A DNA stretch of 64,000 nucleotides from Paenibacillus sp. J2TS4 (GCF_018403245.1 NZ_BOSH01000015.1:1-64000); one strand, 5' to 3'; shown: positions 1 through 8,110, counted from the first letter of the stretch. Program-made: numbers and translations. The notes: generated by a model not told the origin, from the sequence alone.

Positions 1-196
1 GACGCCGTTGGAATATAGACAATACCTTCTAAATTCAGCAGCATAGAAAATGGCACCAACCATAAGGATACGGTCAGTGCCACAACTTTTTGTTTTTTAT
101 ACTGTCTACTTGACAGGGGGCAGATCAAAGGCAGCCGAAGGTGGGTTTTTATACTATTCATTACTTTTCTATAGACAAAACAGAGTCCCGAATTTT
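1..196 (-). other. Window edge: possible IS3-type end and partial hydrophobic reading frame
   Basis: This stretch has no complete gene. On the minus strand, bases near 130-96 read as TGATCTGCCCCCTGTCAAGT followed by AGACAG, which resembles the terminal inverted repeat of IS3-family insertion sequences. The minus-strand frame beyond it (about 95 down to 1) stays open and would encode a hydrophobic segment, but it runs off the window and shows no IS3 transposase start. It could be an IS scar or the start of an unrelated membrane protein. Confidence 0.2.
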
Positions 197-1264
197 TCAA
201 GACCTTATAGAGGGTTTAAATAATGCTTTCAGTGCCTTTCTCGCATATTTCCCTTCTGCACCAGGCCAACGGCTGATAAGTCGAAAATCTGTATTGTCGG
301 TAATCTGATCCATGTTACCGATTAAGCGTCTATCAGCTAACTGGCGAATATCCACATCCTTAATATGGTTCAAAATCGTTCTTGCAATCCCTTCACCATC
401 CATCACTTTGAAGGGACGATCATGGAAGTATGAAACGTCAGCAGGAATCATTTCAGTAATCTCTAATCTGTTATGCAACCTGGATAATTGCTTGAAAGCA
501 TTATTAAACGCTTCCTCACGTTCTCTCCATATAGTTGCTGTTTGCGCCGCCCAAAGATAAGGCATTAATTCCTTGGAGCATTCCAAATGATTAAAGGCAG
601 TGCCAAACCATTTGGGATAAGGAGCATACTGACGTTCCAACAGAAAACACAGATTTATGATATCGCGGACAATACGTGAAGCAATAATAGCTGATCCAAG
701 TTCATCTCCCGTAAAGCCCGAACGAAGCATCAGATGTTCTTCCTGACCAATGCGCTGCCAGCTTGATGCCATTAAATACAACCAAATATTATGAGGATAG
801 TAATGGAATTGTTTGCGCAACACGGAAAGTTGGCCCGTATCATCCCTGTAGACAGCGCCTCTAGTAATCTCAAGAAACGATTGCGAGGGAACGGATAGCC
901 AGTCCTCTACTCTTACAGGTTCGTTCAAGTTAACACCCAAGCAGTTGTCAACGTACCTGGGGACCGTTGTAATTACGCTCATATTTACATCTACCGGAAA
1001 GCCATAGAACTGTTCAGGTGCCCGCTCACGTAGAGATTCCACTATTTGTTCGGAATACCCGATATCTTCTTCCCTCAAAAAAAGATATACCCGTGGTCCC
1101 CAATCGTGATCGGTTGACATTTCCGTATCATAACCCAGCACTTCACTCCCAGGACCCATTAGGGCGGATGAATAGAGCAAGGAAGGATAGTTGTCCACCA
1201 ATACAGGCTCAACGACTTCCTTATGAAATCGTCGACATAATTCTATCCCATTAATAAAAGTCAT
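197..1264 (-). CDS. DUF4037 / nucleotidyltransferase-like protein
   Basis: A 355-residue soluble protein of the DUF4037 family, which has a nucleotidyltransferase-like N-terminus. Visible in the sequence is a GS pair at residues 39-40 followed by acidic positions D46, D52 and D54 in the stretch ending TDHDWG, matching the GS-(x)n-DxD layout of that fold. The C-terminal two thirds is helical and lacks membrane segments. The start is well supported: GGAGGT lies eight bases before the ATG. It stands alone, in the same direction as the VOC gene upstream. The substrate is unknown; by fold it could transfer a nucleotide to a small molecule or protein, but that is inference. Homologues are scattered in Bacilli and often lie near small-molecule-modifying genes, as here. 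Confidence 0.75.
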   Translation of the reverse strand: MTFINGIELCRRFHKEVVEPVLVDNYPSLLYSSALMGPGSEVLGYDTEMSTDHDWGPRVYLFLREEDIGYSEQIVESLRERAPEQFYGFPVDVNMSVITTVPRYVDNCLGVNLNEPVRVEDWLSVPSQSFLEITRGAVYRDDTGQLSVLRKQFHYYPHNIWLYLMASSWQRIGQEEHLMLRSGFTGDELGSAIIASRIVRDIINLCFLLERQYAPYPKWFGTAFNHLECSKELMPYLWAAQTATIWREREEAFNNAFKQLSRLHNRLEITEMIPADVSYFHDRPFKVMDGEGIARTILNHIKDVDIRQLADRRLIGNMDQITDNTDFRLISRWPGAEGKYARKALKALFKPSIRS

Positions 1265-1427
1265 TTTCTATTACCTCCTCTGCCATTTCGTTATCGCAAT
1301 ACTTGAAAACTATCCATCCGTTGGCTTTGTACTATAATATTTCAGCATAAATGGAATGGGAAATGATCGTTATATTCATTATTGTCCCATAGCCCTTCAC
1401 AAATCAATTGATCGGTGAACGATTGTT

Positions 1428-2159
1428 CTACGCCAAAGCCGCTTTTAGTTCGTTTAATCTTTCTGCTGCCTCCGTCACTTCCCTAATCTCTTGATCAGAA
1501 AGCGGTAAATTATCCGCCTCTCCCATAAAAGCTCTCGCAAGATTTAGGTCATCCATTGAGATGGCGATGTCGGCTCGCAATACATAAGCTTTATAGCGAA
1601 GGATTGCTGATGCTTCTTCAGCTTGCGAAAGAACAAGGTCCAGCACTCTAGCCGCTTCTGCAGGCTCATCTTTGGCATACGCCAATCGATATGCAGTTTC
1701 GAAAGCATTTGTAAATCTTGACGGGTGCACTACAATATATGGATCGTCCTGTATAACTTCGGAAGAGGCATGCTTCTGCCCAATCAATAGACGATTTCCG
1801 GCAGGATCAATGAGGTTAAATCTCCGGTCTTCTGCAAGATTATTGAGTTTGGTGATTCGCGGAAATCCCTTGGAGGGGACCTTTCGGTAAGTTTTTTTTA
1901 GATTTTCGCAAAATTCTTTGTATACGGCATCCACTTCAGGAACGCTTACATAGCACATGCTGTAAGAATTAGCGGGATCCAACTGTTTGAGTACAAAAAA
2001 ATGCAATTCCACAATACGGTGACGGACGCAAGCGTATAGATTGGGTCTGGCTTGCCGATAAGTCAATTCGAAGCCTAAGGCTTGATAGAAATTCAACTGT
2101 TCGTCAATGGACCTGCAAGGGAATATAGGAATGGTTGCCCCGATCCGCTTTGTTGACAA
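1428..2159 (-). CDS. VOC-family (glyoxalase/bleomycin-resistance fold) protein with helical C-terminal domain
   Basis: The product is 243 residues if it starts at the TTG at 2159, which has GGGAGG eight bases upstream; an in-frame extension to 2291 exists but has no RBS. Residues about 5-125 form a VOC domain (IPIFPCRSIDEQLNFYQALG at the start, then DPAGNRLLIG near its end). Such domains bind small molecules or divalent metals in glyoxalases, dioxygenases and bleomycin-type sequestration proteins. From about residue 150 the protein continues with amphipathic helices (TAYRLAYAKDEPAEAARVLD) resembling a TPR-like repeat, unusual for a plain VOC resistance protein. The substrate cannot be deduced. 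It is the gene nearest the left side of the repeat-rich island. Confidence 0.7.
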   Translation of the reverse strand: MSTKRIGATIPIFPCRSIDEQLNFYQALGFELTYRQARPNLYACVRHRIVELHFFVLKQLDPANSYSMCYVSVPEVDAVYKEFCENLKKTYRKVPSKGFPRITKLNNLAEDRRFNLIDPAGNRLLIGQKHASSEVIQDDPYIVVHPSRFTNAFETAYRLAYAKDEPAEAARVLDLVLSQAEEASAILRYKAYVLRADIAISMDDLNLARAFMGEADNLPLSDQEIREVTEAAERLNELKAALA

Positions 2160-2354
2160 ATTACCAACCTCCCAAGACCTAATTCCGGCCTTAATGTAAT
2201 CCTCACCCTTATAGTACAACATTAGTGCAAATGCTAACGTTAATGAATTTATCCTTATATTAAAAATAACGAATAATAAAAATCCCGCCATCAGGTTGAA
2301 TTATCCTTGGAAGGTTTAAGGGGAAATTCTCATTTTTGTTTACAAGTCGTCTAA

Positions 2355-2500
2355 CGGAAAACAAAAGAGGGCCGCAACAAGTTACTAGCACCAACCTGTC
2401 ACAGCCCTCCGATCCGCATCCAGCGAAGGCCTTTCGGCTCTTACTGCTTATGCTTTTATCTCCGTCGCTGGGCCGAATCCTGGAATCCATATCCGAACTT
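2355..2500 (-). repeat. Repeat copy A: degenerate hairpin plus sseA-tail-like sequence
   Basis: The most worn copy of the island repeat. An outer stem GAGGGC/GCCCTC (2367-2372 with 2404-2409) encloses an imperfect inner stem. The following bases to about 2500 align loosely with the sseA 3' end found at copies B, D and E. It lies downstream of the NlpC/P60 gene on the same strand and ends in a T-rich run on the minus strand, so it may also serve as that gene's terminator. Confidence 0.55.
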
Positions 2501-2509
2501 TTCATTCGT

Positions 2510-3100
2510 TTAATCCGGAATGACCCTCTTGGCAAACAAATAATTTTGGTACCAATATTCCCCTTCTTTCTCGTCATGATGAATATTGCTGATGACTACC
2601 CCGACTCCGGGTTCATACGTATGAAGAATTTTCCCCTCGCCCATATAGATGCCGACGTGCCGAACTTTGTCCAATCCCGTTTCGTTCGGGAAATCTTCAT
2701 CGGAAAAAAACATCAGATCCCCTTTGCGCAAATTGATAAATGGAACTTCGATGCCTTGCTGGGCCTGCTCTCGCGAGTTGTATCCTAACGCAATGCCATG
2801 TTTGTTGTAGAGGAACTGGACGTAAGAGGAGCAGTCGAACGTTTTGTCGTTGAACCGCTCTGCTCCGTATACATAGGGGGTTCCCATATATTGCATCCCT
2901 TCGGTGACGATCGAGTCGGCGATACTTCTCCACTGTCCAGTGCCTTGTTGTTCTTTGATGCTCAAGCGTCTCTCTTCCTGTATCGCATACGGCTTGTCTC
3001 CGCCTTTTCCTTGCAATCCGCTCCCCTTGTTTGTACAAGCGCTCAATCCCCCGGTGATAAGCACACAGAAAACCAGCGTGACCCATATGTTTTTTCCCAT
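2510..3100 (-). CDS. NlpC/P60 family lipoprotein (peptidoglycan endopeptidase-like)
   Basis: A 196-residue exported lipoprotein. The signal peptide ends in a lipobox with cysteine 22 (LSAC). The C-terminal half is an NlpC/P60 papain-like domain: the predicted nucleophile is C90 in TFDCSSYVQ, and the catalytic histidine is H148 in RHVGIYMG, with a further His at 160. Enzymes of this family cut gamma-D-Glu-diaminopimelate (or similar) bonds in wall peptides, here from the outer face of the membrane. There is no separate wall-binding (LysM/SH3) domain, so the lipid anchor probably does the targeting. GGAGGG precedes the ATG by about six bases. It sits between island repeat copies A and B and could be cargo of an integrated element. 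Confidence 0.85.
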   Translation of the reverse strand: MGKNIWVTLVFCVLITGGLSACTNKGSGLQGKGGDKPYAIQEERRLSIKEQQGTGQWRSIADSIVTEGMQYMGTPYVYGAERFNDKTFDCSSYVQFLYNKHGIALGYNSREQAQQGIEVPFINLRKGDLMFFSDEDFPNETGLDKVRHVGIYMGEGKILHTYEPGVGVVISNIHHDEKEGEYWYQNYLFAKRVIPD

Positions 3101-3170
3101 TTCCTTCCCTCCTGTGAGGTAGTATTCATGACTGAGGGAATCTTTATTCCATGAATTCTAAAGAAGGATA

Positions 3171-3440
3171 CGAAAAGCCCAAATAGGGCCGCAACAGGTC
3201 CCTTCCTCCTGACCTGTCACAGCCCCCAAACCCGCGTCCGACGCAGCCTCTCAGTCCTTACTCTTCTCCCGTCGCGATCGGATTCTCACTGTACGAAATC
3301 CAATCGCTCCAGCTTCTTACTCCCCCACGAACCCCCATGCTCGAATGGTTCCGATACAAATAAGTAGGGGTTTGGAACAGCGCGGCGGGAATGCCTCGGA
3401 GGATATGCCAGTGTCCAAGTGCAACGACCTTGTTCAACCA
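3171..3440. repeat. Repeat copy B: hairpin, diverged sseA 3' tail and element left end
   Basis: The hairpin at 3184-3226 is followed by a minus-strand fragment (stop at 3258-3260) encoding SWSDWISYSENPIATGEE, the diverged C-terminus of the sulfurtransferase whose intact gene is 7.4 kb away. After base 3314 the match to sseA stops abruptly and is replaced by a block (to about 3440) shared with 7850-7990. This is what an att site bordered by an element end would look like. Confidence 0.75.
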
Positions 3441-3454
3441 TGACCGACTGAAGC

Positions 3455-4009
3455 TTACTCAAAAATCAGATACCAGAATATCGCGATTTCATCACTGTTT
3501 TTATGAATGCCCTGATACAAGTGAAAATCAAGCCCTCCTATCACAAAACCACAGCTTGTATAAAATTTGCACGCGTTTACGTTATTGCTTTGCGTCTCCA
3601 ACATGATTCCAGGCATTCCACCATTTTTTGCCCACCACTTAGCCTGTTCGATCAGTTTACGGCCTACTCCATGCCCTCTATAATTTTTGTCTACTGCTAT
3701 GTCTTCTACAAGAGCATATTTGTTCCAGTTCCGTTTCAATATAATACGGCCTACTACTTGATTCTCGGCCCACGCCAAGTATACAATTTGATCCGGGCTA
3801 TCGATGTAGTCTGAATATTCCTCGTCTGCCGCTTCGTTAAACGGTCCTTCCGAATAGCTCTTGGTATAACTGGGAATTTCTTTAACCGTGAATCCAATTT
3901 GTCGACCCATCAGGGACAGGACAAGGGTAGAATCAACAGTAAAACTGTCATCTATATCCTTCCAGGCATTTTCATCTCCAACCGCAAGCTCCCGAATCAC
4001 AATATCCAT
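3455..4009 (-). CDS. satA: GNAT acetyltransferase, streptothricin N-acetyltransferase (SatA/YyaR)-like
   Basis: A 184-residue GNAT protein, close in length and layout to Bacillus SatA (YyaR), which inactivates streptothricin by acetylating its beta-lysine moiety with acetyl-CoA. The acetyl-CoA loop RGHGVG is at residues 111-116, preceded by VEDIAVDKNY and followed by the typical ETQSNNVNACKFYTSCGF segment. GAGGAGG lies six bases before the ATG. Upstream on the same strand, 300 bp away, is an APH-like kinase gene, so the two resistance-type enzymes are neighbours but probably not tightly co-transcribed. The assignment rests on recalled family resemblance; a general small-molecule GNAT is the alternative. 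Confidence 0.75.
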   Translation of the reverse strand: MDIVIRELAVGDENAWKDIDDSFTVDSTLVLSLMGRQIGFTVKEIPSYTKSYSEGPFNEAADEEYSDYIDSPDQIVYLAWAENQVVGRIILKRNWNKYALVEDIAVDKNYRGHGVGRKLIEQAKWWAKNGGMPGIMLETQSNNVNACKFYTSCGFVIGGLDFHLYQGIHKNSDEIAIFWYLIFE

Positions 4010-4214
4010 ACTCGTCCTCCTCGTAATTAAATTATATGAAAGTCTTAACTGGCGGAGCGTACGGAATGAGATGGCGGACCTCGGACTTAATGGAATACGA
4101 TTTTCATAGTCATCGCAACCCCTCTGTGGTATTATTTGGATTTATTGTACCAAACATATTATCCAATCTACAAAACAGTTATGAAGGTAAAGGGCTTCGA
4201 TCGTCTCTATGAGC

Positions 4215-4300
4215 CGATGCTGTTAGCAGGTTGTTGGCGATTTGCAGGTCATCAAAATGAACAATCGTTCTTCGTTAGGAACGTTTAGGGGTAGTCCAGT
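4215..4300. repeat. Short fragment related to the element block at 8170-8240
   Basis: The sequence with GTTAGCAGGTTGTTGG and CAATCGTTCTTCGTTAGG resembles 8170-8240 (GTTGGCAGGTTGTTTGC ... CTATCGTTCCCCGTTAGG). It is another scrap of the island's repeated element, lying between the satA and APH-like genes. No gene is evident between 4010 and 4320. Confidence 0.4.
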
Positions 4301-4319
4301 CTGCAATGGCTATTGTATG

Positions 4320-5297
4320 CTAGCCCTCAATAAATCTCAATGCATACTTAGAATGATGTTCTGCCAAGTCTTTTGCAAATTGTTGATCTGGAAATCCTCT
4401 GTGAAGCAACTTCAAACCACCTGAGGTTAACGATATATGGTGGTGGAACCGATAGAACAACATCCTGTCAGGATCGAGAGCATCGTTCTTTAGATATCGA
4501 TAGAAATCTCCAAAGCGAAACTCTAAAAAACTATGCTCATGTTCAATATCAAAATACATAGCCCCTTCGATATCGATTAACAAGGGGTTTAGTTTTTCAT
4601 TAACCAGGATATGGTCAGGACCCAATTCCCCGTGGATAAACCCATACTGCGCTCTAGGTTTAATCCTTGATTCAAGCTCATACAAGGTATCGAGGAGCTT
4701 GTTTTGATTGGACTTAATGCTCTCAATATAGTGGGAGGCATATGATAACTGCACTTTAGCATTTTCCATTTGTATGAGATGACCATTTTCTGTGGCGTTG
4801 ATTCCGATTTCATTTGGTTTACCAAAATAATGTCTCTCGTTGGCATGCATGCTGGAAAGCATTTCTCCCAACCGCAGAAATACTTTATCTTGGACTTTTG
4901 AATCGGAATGATAAAAATAATCTTCTGCCTTTTGTCCATTTACATATTCAACGAGGGCGTAATCAAAAGGGTAATGGTTTCTTTCCTTATTCAGATCATA
5001 AAGAAAGGGGGTCTGAATCCCATGTTGTATTAAAAACTTATTATTGATTTCAAAAAGACTACTTCCATAGGATTGTTCGTTTATATCTTGGTTTGCTATT
5101 TCTTCTTCAAAATAATTCATAGATAGATCCCACACATACAGAACACAGGAAAAACTATTGCTGCAGTCGATCTTGTAGACCATCTTTTGTGCGCCTCCAC
5201 GCATTTTCGTCACGGTATCAACTACATAACTGGCACCAAAGACCTTCCGCACATACTCCTGTAGATCAGCTTGAGCAATGTGGCAAGTAATGTCCAT
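4320..5297 (-). CDS. APH-like phosphotransferase with altered Brenner motif
   Basis: The fold is that of aminoglycoside/choline kinases. Starting at the ATG at 5297 gives 325 residues beginning MDITCHIAQADLQEY; an in-frame start at 5360 is possible, and RBS spacing is not ideal for either. The N-lobe has KMRGGAQKMVYKID as nucleotide-binding segment. The catalytic loop reads HGELGPDHILVN near residue 222, where the usual pattern is HGDxxxxN: the catalytic Asp is Glu and the Asn is His. The metal-binding motif is LIDIEG near residue 242. The substrate is unknown; antibiotic, sugar or protein phosphorylation are all possible. It lies between island repeats and may be cargo. Confidence 0.7.
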   Translation of the reverse strand: MDITCHIAQADLQEYVRKVFGASYVVDTVTKMRGGAQKMVYKIDCSNSFSCVLYVWDLSMNYFEEEIANQDINEQSYGSSLFEINNKFLIQHGIQTPFLYDLNKERNHYPFDYALVEYVNGQKAEDYFYHSDSKVQDKVFLRLGEMLSSMHANERHYFGKPNEIGINATENGHLIQMENAKVQLSYASHYIESIKSNQNKLLDTLYELESRIKPRAQYGFIHGELGPDHILVNEKLNPLLIDIEGAMYFDIEHEHSFLEFRFGDFYRYLKNDALDPDRMLFYRFHHHISLTSGGLKLLHRGFPDQQFAKDLAEHHSKYALRFIEG

Positions 5298-5399
5298 TGA
5301 ACATCTGCACCCCTTTTTATCAATTTTGCCGGCAACCCAATAGTAGATAAAATCCACCAAAAAATATAGACTGTTTCCTTATGATTTGTTATGATGTTG

Positions 5400-5612
5400 A
5401 ATAAGGTCTTGAAAAAAATAGTTATACAAAATCCATACCTTGTCCGGTTGGATTTCCATAATTAAAGATTTAAAAACAGGAGTATTGCCGCCCACTTTCT
5501 GGCGGTTTTTTTGCATCGATTTTGAGAAGAACGGTTCATATGCCAAAGGGCAGCAGCAACACGTGAACGATTAACCTCTACTACGGTTTCCTTGCAGCCT
5601 CACTGTAGCTAA
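5400..5612 (+). pseudogene. Remnant of integrase leader and 5' end
   Basis: Bases 5435-5600 align with 9147-9310, the leader and first codons of the island integrase. Shared landmarks are the ACCTTGTCCG segment, a terminator-like hairpin (CCGCC ... GGCGG then T7, 5489-5512 versus 9204-9227) and the start-codon region ATGCCAAAGGGCAGCAGCAA (ATGCCCACTGCAACAGCAAC in the good copy). The frame then breaks and the gene body is absent; homology resumes only at the element right end next to repeat copy C. Confidence 0.65.
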
Positions 5613-5659
5613 CTTCAGGGTTCCCGCAACTTCTTTCCCCGGCCTCCTGTTTGCAGCTG

Positions 5660-5748
5660 TTGACAGAAAAGCCAAAAGAGGGCCGCGACAGCCCGCCTTC
5701 CGGCAACCTGCCACAACCCTTCATCTTGCGTCCAATGAGGTCCCTCGA
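5660..5748 (-). repeat. Repeat copy C: degenerate hairpin
   Basis: The block starts with TTGACAGAAAAGCCAAAAGA and an imperfect hairpin (about 5678-5721), as in copies D and E. The bases after the hairpin match only to about the sseA stop codon. Beyond this lies the 3' end of a broken VOC gene instead of the sseA tail, which indicates later rearrangement. Confidence 0.6.
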
Positions 5749-5750
5749 CT

Positions 5751-6057
5751 CTACTTTTCACCCAAGTTTATCTTAGCGAAGCAGGTGATCTCAAACATAA
5801 TTCCGCCGAGAGTTCTGAAGTACAGCGTATATCCATCCCTAATCTTCTTGGGTTTATTCTCAATCGGAATACCAGCCGCCTCCAGACGACGCAATGCCGA
5901 TCCACCTCTTCCGGCGTTTCGATAGAAGCCTATATGAAAGTCTTTAGGGTATCCGGGATCACTCCCCCAAAAAGCACCGGATTGCTTAAGACGAGCGTGA
6001 AACCATGATCGTCGTTCATTACAACCTTGGATGCCAATTTTAGAACCTTCTTCACTG
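5751..6057 (-). pseudogene. Frameshifted VOC-family gene, C-terminal part
   Basis: No single frame is open, but three minus-strand frames read in turn give a VOC C-terminal half: LASKVVMNDDHGFTLVLSNP, a segment around KDFHIGFYR, and RLEAAGIPIENKPKKIRDGY followed by TLYFRTLGGIMFEITCF, ending at the stop at 5751. At least two frameshifts and loss of the N-terminal half make it a pseudogene. It joins repeat copy C directly. Confidence 0.65.
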
Positions 6058-6067
6058 ATCCGCTTGA

Positions 6068-6187
6068 CTAACAGAGGACTTCGACAGTAAATCCTCCTGG
6101 CGCTTTAACATAAAAAGTATAGCCATGGCTGTGTTGCGGAGGGCTGACATCATAACCATCCTCCCTCAGTTTTTGATTGATGTTATA
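6068..6187 (-). pseudogene. Second VOC-like C-terminal scrap
   Basis: The minus-strand translation ends LREDGYDVSPPQHSHGYTFY and VKAPGGFTVEVLC, the shape of a VOC-domain C-terminus (last strands with the metal-ligand Glu). Only about 40 codons remain. It abuts a TetR fragment on the opposite strand near 6187, marking a recombination joint. Confidence 0.45.
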
Positions 6188-6475
6188 GCGGCCGGGTTCG
6201 ATGACAGTCAGATTCCTTGGATCGCTTCCATCCTGAAGAACTATGTGCTTGGATTCGTGGCGGAAGAAACGCGACTCGTCTCTTGGGCGGATCAAAGCGA
6301 CGCCACGCCTGAGCAATTCAGTCAGGAGTATCAGCAAATGTACAGCATCCTCCCGAAGGAGCAGTTTCCCAACATCATCCGCTTGGCGACCTACACCACA
6401 AGTACGGACTGGCAGCAAGAATTTCATTTTGGCTTGAGCGTATTGATCGACGGGCTATCGGCTAAAAAGCCATAA
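6188..6475 (+). pseudogene. TetR-family regulator, C-terminal fragment
   Basis: Plus-strand codons from about 6188 encode GFDDSQIPWIASILKNYVLG, FVAEE and later LPKEQFPNIIRLATY and EFHFGLSVLIDGL, typical of the TetR_C ligand-binding/dimerisation domain of tetracycline-repressor-like proteins. The DNA-binding helix-turn-helix half is missing and the frame upstream is antisense to a VOC scrap, so it cannot act as a repressor. The open frame begins with an ATG at 6125, but that portion is not TetR-like. Confidence 0.65.
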
Positions 6476-6482
6476 AGGATTG

Positions 6483-6580
6483 CAAAAGGCCGCCAACCGG
6501 CGGCCGATTCAAGCGTCCAAGTGCAACGACCTCCTTTGGCTACGCTTGGGAGGAGTTGTGGAGCAAGACATTGAACTATT
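6483..6580. repeat. Partial copy of the element left-end block
   Basis: A short hairpin GGCCGCC/GGCGGCC (6488-6504) is followed by AAGTGCAACGACCTCC and CGCTTGGGAGGAGTTGTGGA, which closely match 7957-8000 and, in part, the end of copy B at 3417-3430. One-base indels relative to 7957-8000 show decay. Confidence 0.5.
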
Positions 6581-6609
6581 GTATCCGATAGTTTAATGAA
6601 ACAGACTAA

Positions 6610-7347
6610 TTAAGACGTATATTCCTGAATGAGTTGTCGAAGCGCTTGCTTTACAATGCCATGGAATAAACCTCCATGATAACAAATGATCTGATCAATG
6701 TCATAGTCAAGTAATCGCTGAACGGAGCGTACGGCCTCAACCATATCCAATGTAAATTTGGGATTAGCGATATCCAACTTTCCCCGTTCGATGACAACGA
6801 CGTCCCCAGCGATCAACGTTTTGCTTGCGGGCAAATACAACGACATATGCCCCGGCATATGTCCGGGCGTGTGGACTATGTCGATGCCGCCACACCAAGG
6901 CAGTCGCTCATCATTGGAGACTGTCCGATCGACAGGAACCGGCTCGATCGATTGTAAAAAACGAATAAACTGTTCCGCATGCGGTTTTGCCTCATCCGGC
7001 AATGCGTCAAACGTTAATTCCGCCTGTTCAAGTCGTAGCGACTTTTTCTTTCCTTCAATGTACGGCGCTTCCAACTCGTGCGCGATGATATTGATATGTG
7101 GATACGCCCGCTTCAACGCAGCGAGCGAACCAATATGATCCATATCGTGATGCGTCACGATTAGTTTTGTAATCGAATCTAATGTGACGTCGTACCTGTT
7201 AGCCGCTTCTTCAAGATGAGGTATAAAATTTGGATAACCGCAATCGATAAGGATTATATCGTATTCATCTTGAAGAATGACTGGGGTAATGGTTTGTTTT
7301 TGTCCATTATACTCAAACTCTATTTCCAGTAAATTAGTTTTATCCAT
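6610..7347 (-). CDS. Metallo-beta-lactamase-fold hydrolase
   Basis: A 245-residue protein of the MBL superfamily. The metal-binding motif HHDMDH is at residues 66-71, and the third-ligand histidine lies in HTPGHMPGHMSLYL; a further late histidine in ICYHGG completes the typical set. These enzymes use one or two zinc (or iron) ions to hydrolyse lactones, thioesters, phosphodiesters or beta-lactams. The spacing and the GHMPGHMSLYL segment look like the glyoxalase II/lactonase-like branch rather than a true beta-lactamase, and there is no signal peptide, so a cytoplasmic role is likely. GAGGAG lies eight bases before the ATG. It is intact while its neighbours on both sides are fragments. Confidence 0.85.
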   Translation of the reverse strand: MDKTNLLEIEFEYNGQKQTITPVILQDEYDIILIDCGYPNFIPHLEEAANRYDVTLDSITKLIVTHHDMDHIGSLAALKRAYPHINIIAHELEAPYIEGKKKSLRLEQAELTFDALPDEAKPHAEQFIRFLQSIEPVPVDRTVSNDERLPWCGGIDIVHTPGHMPGHMSLYLPASKTLIAGDVVVIERGKLDIANPKFTLDMVEAVRSVQRLLDYDIDQIICYHGGLFHGIVKQALRQLIQEYTS

Positions 7348-7472
7348 CTATGTGGCTCCTCTTTAAATAAACAATTGGGGTAGCAATCACTTTTCATTAT
7401 CGTTTCCCCAGCAATACTAATAATTCATTATTATAAATCAAAAGTCCCATTCAAGATTATTCATTGCGCATA

Positions 7473-7560
7473 ACACCCGTAGCGATCTTGCATTAAGTAA
7501 TACGTAGATGGATTGTCCGCTTACGCCGAGGTCACTTTGCACCATGCTCGATTATTATTT
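7473..7560 (+). pseudogene. Second integrase remnant with internal deletion
   Basis: GTAGCGATCTTGCATTAAGT and ATTGTCCGCTTACG match the leader of the island integrase (9116-9165). They are joined directly to CACTTTGCACCATGCTCGAT, which matches integrase codons about 17-22 (9300-9322). About 140 bases including the start codon are therefore deleted. Sequence similar to the element right end resumes at 7619 (CATTCAACAACTACCTGTCC). Confidence 0.6.
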
Positions 7561-7701
7561 GACATGTTTCTTTGCGCCGCGCCAGCTTATGGATGGACGG
7601 AAGTAGGGCGCATGATACCATTCAACAACTACCTGTCCCAACTGCGGTTGAATCCGAGCCTCCTTCAACTGTTTACTTCAGCCTCATGTTTGCAAACTAT
7701 T

Positions 7702-7850
7702 GAACAGAAAAGCCAAAAGAGGGCCGCAACAGGTCGCTTGCTCCCAACCTGTCACAGCCCTCAAACCCGCGTCCGACGCGGCCTTACGCCTTTCCTTCTT
7801 CCCCCGTCGCCACCGGATTCCCCTCATAGCTAATCCAATCGCTCCAGCTT
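7702..7850 (-). repeat. Repeat copy D: hairpin plus near-identical sseA 3' tail (att-like)
   Basis: The best-preserved extra copy. The hairpin at 7719-7762 has outer stem GAGGGC/GCCCTC and inner stem ACAGGT/ACCTGT separated by 4-base internal loops. Then a minus-strand tail with stop at 7784 encodes SWSDWISYEGNPVATGEEGK plus A, differing from the intact sseA end by one residue. Identity to copy E over 7763-7849 is broken by only two or three bases and ends sharply at CCAGCT, marking the putative crossover zone. Confidence 0.8.
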
Positions 7851-8110
7851 CTTACTCCCCCACGGACCCCTATGCTCAGAGGGCTCCAACACTGAAAGGT
7901 AGGGGTTCTGATCATCGCGGCGGGAATGTCTCGGAGGATATGCCAACGCCAATGGGCAACGACCTCCCTTGGCTTGCTTGGGAGGACTTGTGGAGCAAGA
8001 AGCCCGTGGAGGACGGGGCTGGCGAAACAGTATGGTTTGAGCCAAGGCGAGTCATCCACCTGTGGCTGGGGCAAGCCGAGCGGATCGCCAACAAAAGGCC
8101 AAATGAGTAA
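7850..8110 (+). other. Element left-end block with an unrecognised coding fragment
   Basis: This block starts where the sseA match ends and is shared with 3315-3440 and, in part, 6505-6580. It has a short inverted repeat CCCCTA/TAGGGG (about 7867-7904). A plus-strand frame to the stop at 8110 reads MGNDLPWLAWEDLWSKK, then VWFEPRRVIHLWLGQAER and IANKRPNE. The related copies keep the same frame only partly. I do not recognise the family; it may be the tail of an element-borne gene. No clear start or RBS. Confidence 0.4.

Noticed and set aside
96-130. Complete IS3-family insertion sequence at the left edge
   Set aside because: Only one end-like sequence is visible, and the following frame does not look like an OrfA transposase start; the rest is outside the window.
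7784-8074. Minus-strand 96-residue ORF at copy D as a separate gene
   Set aside because: Only its last 21 codons are meaningful (sseA tail); the rest is antisense to the shared left-end block.
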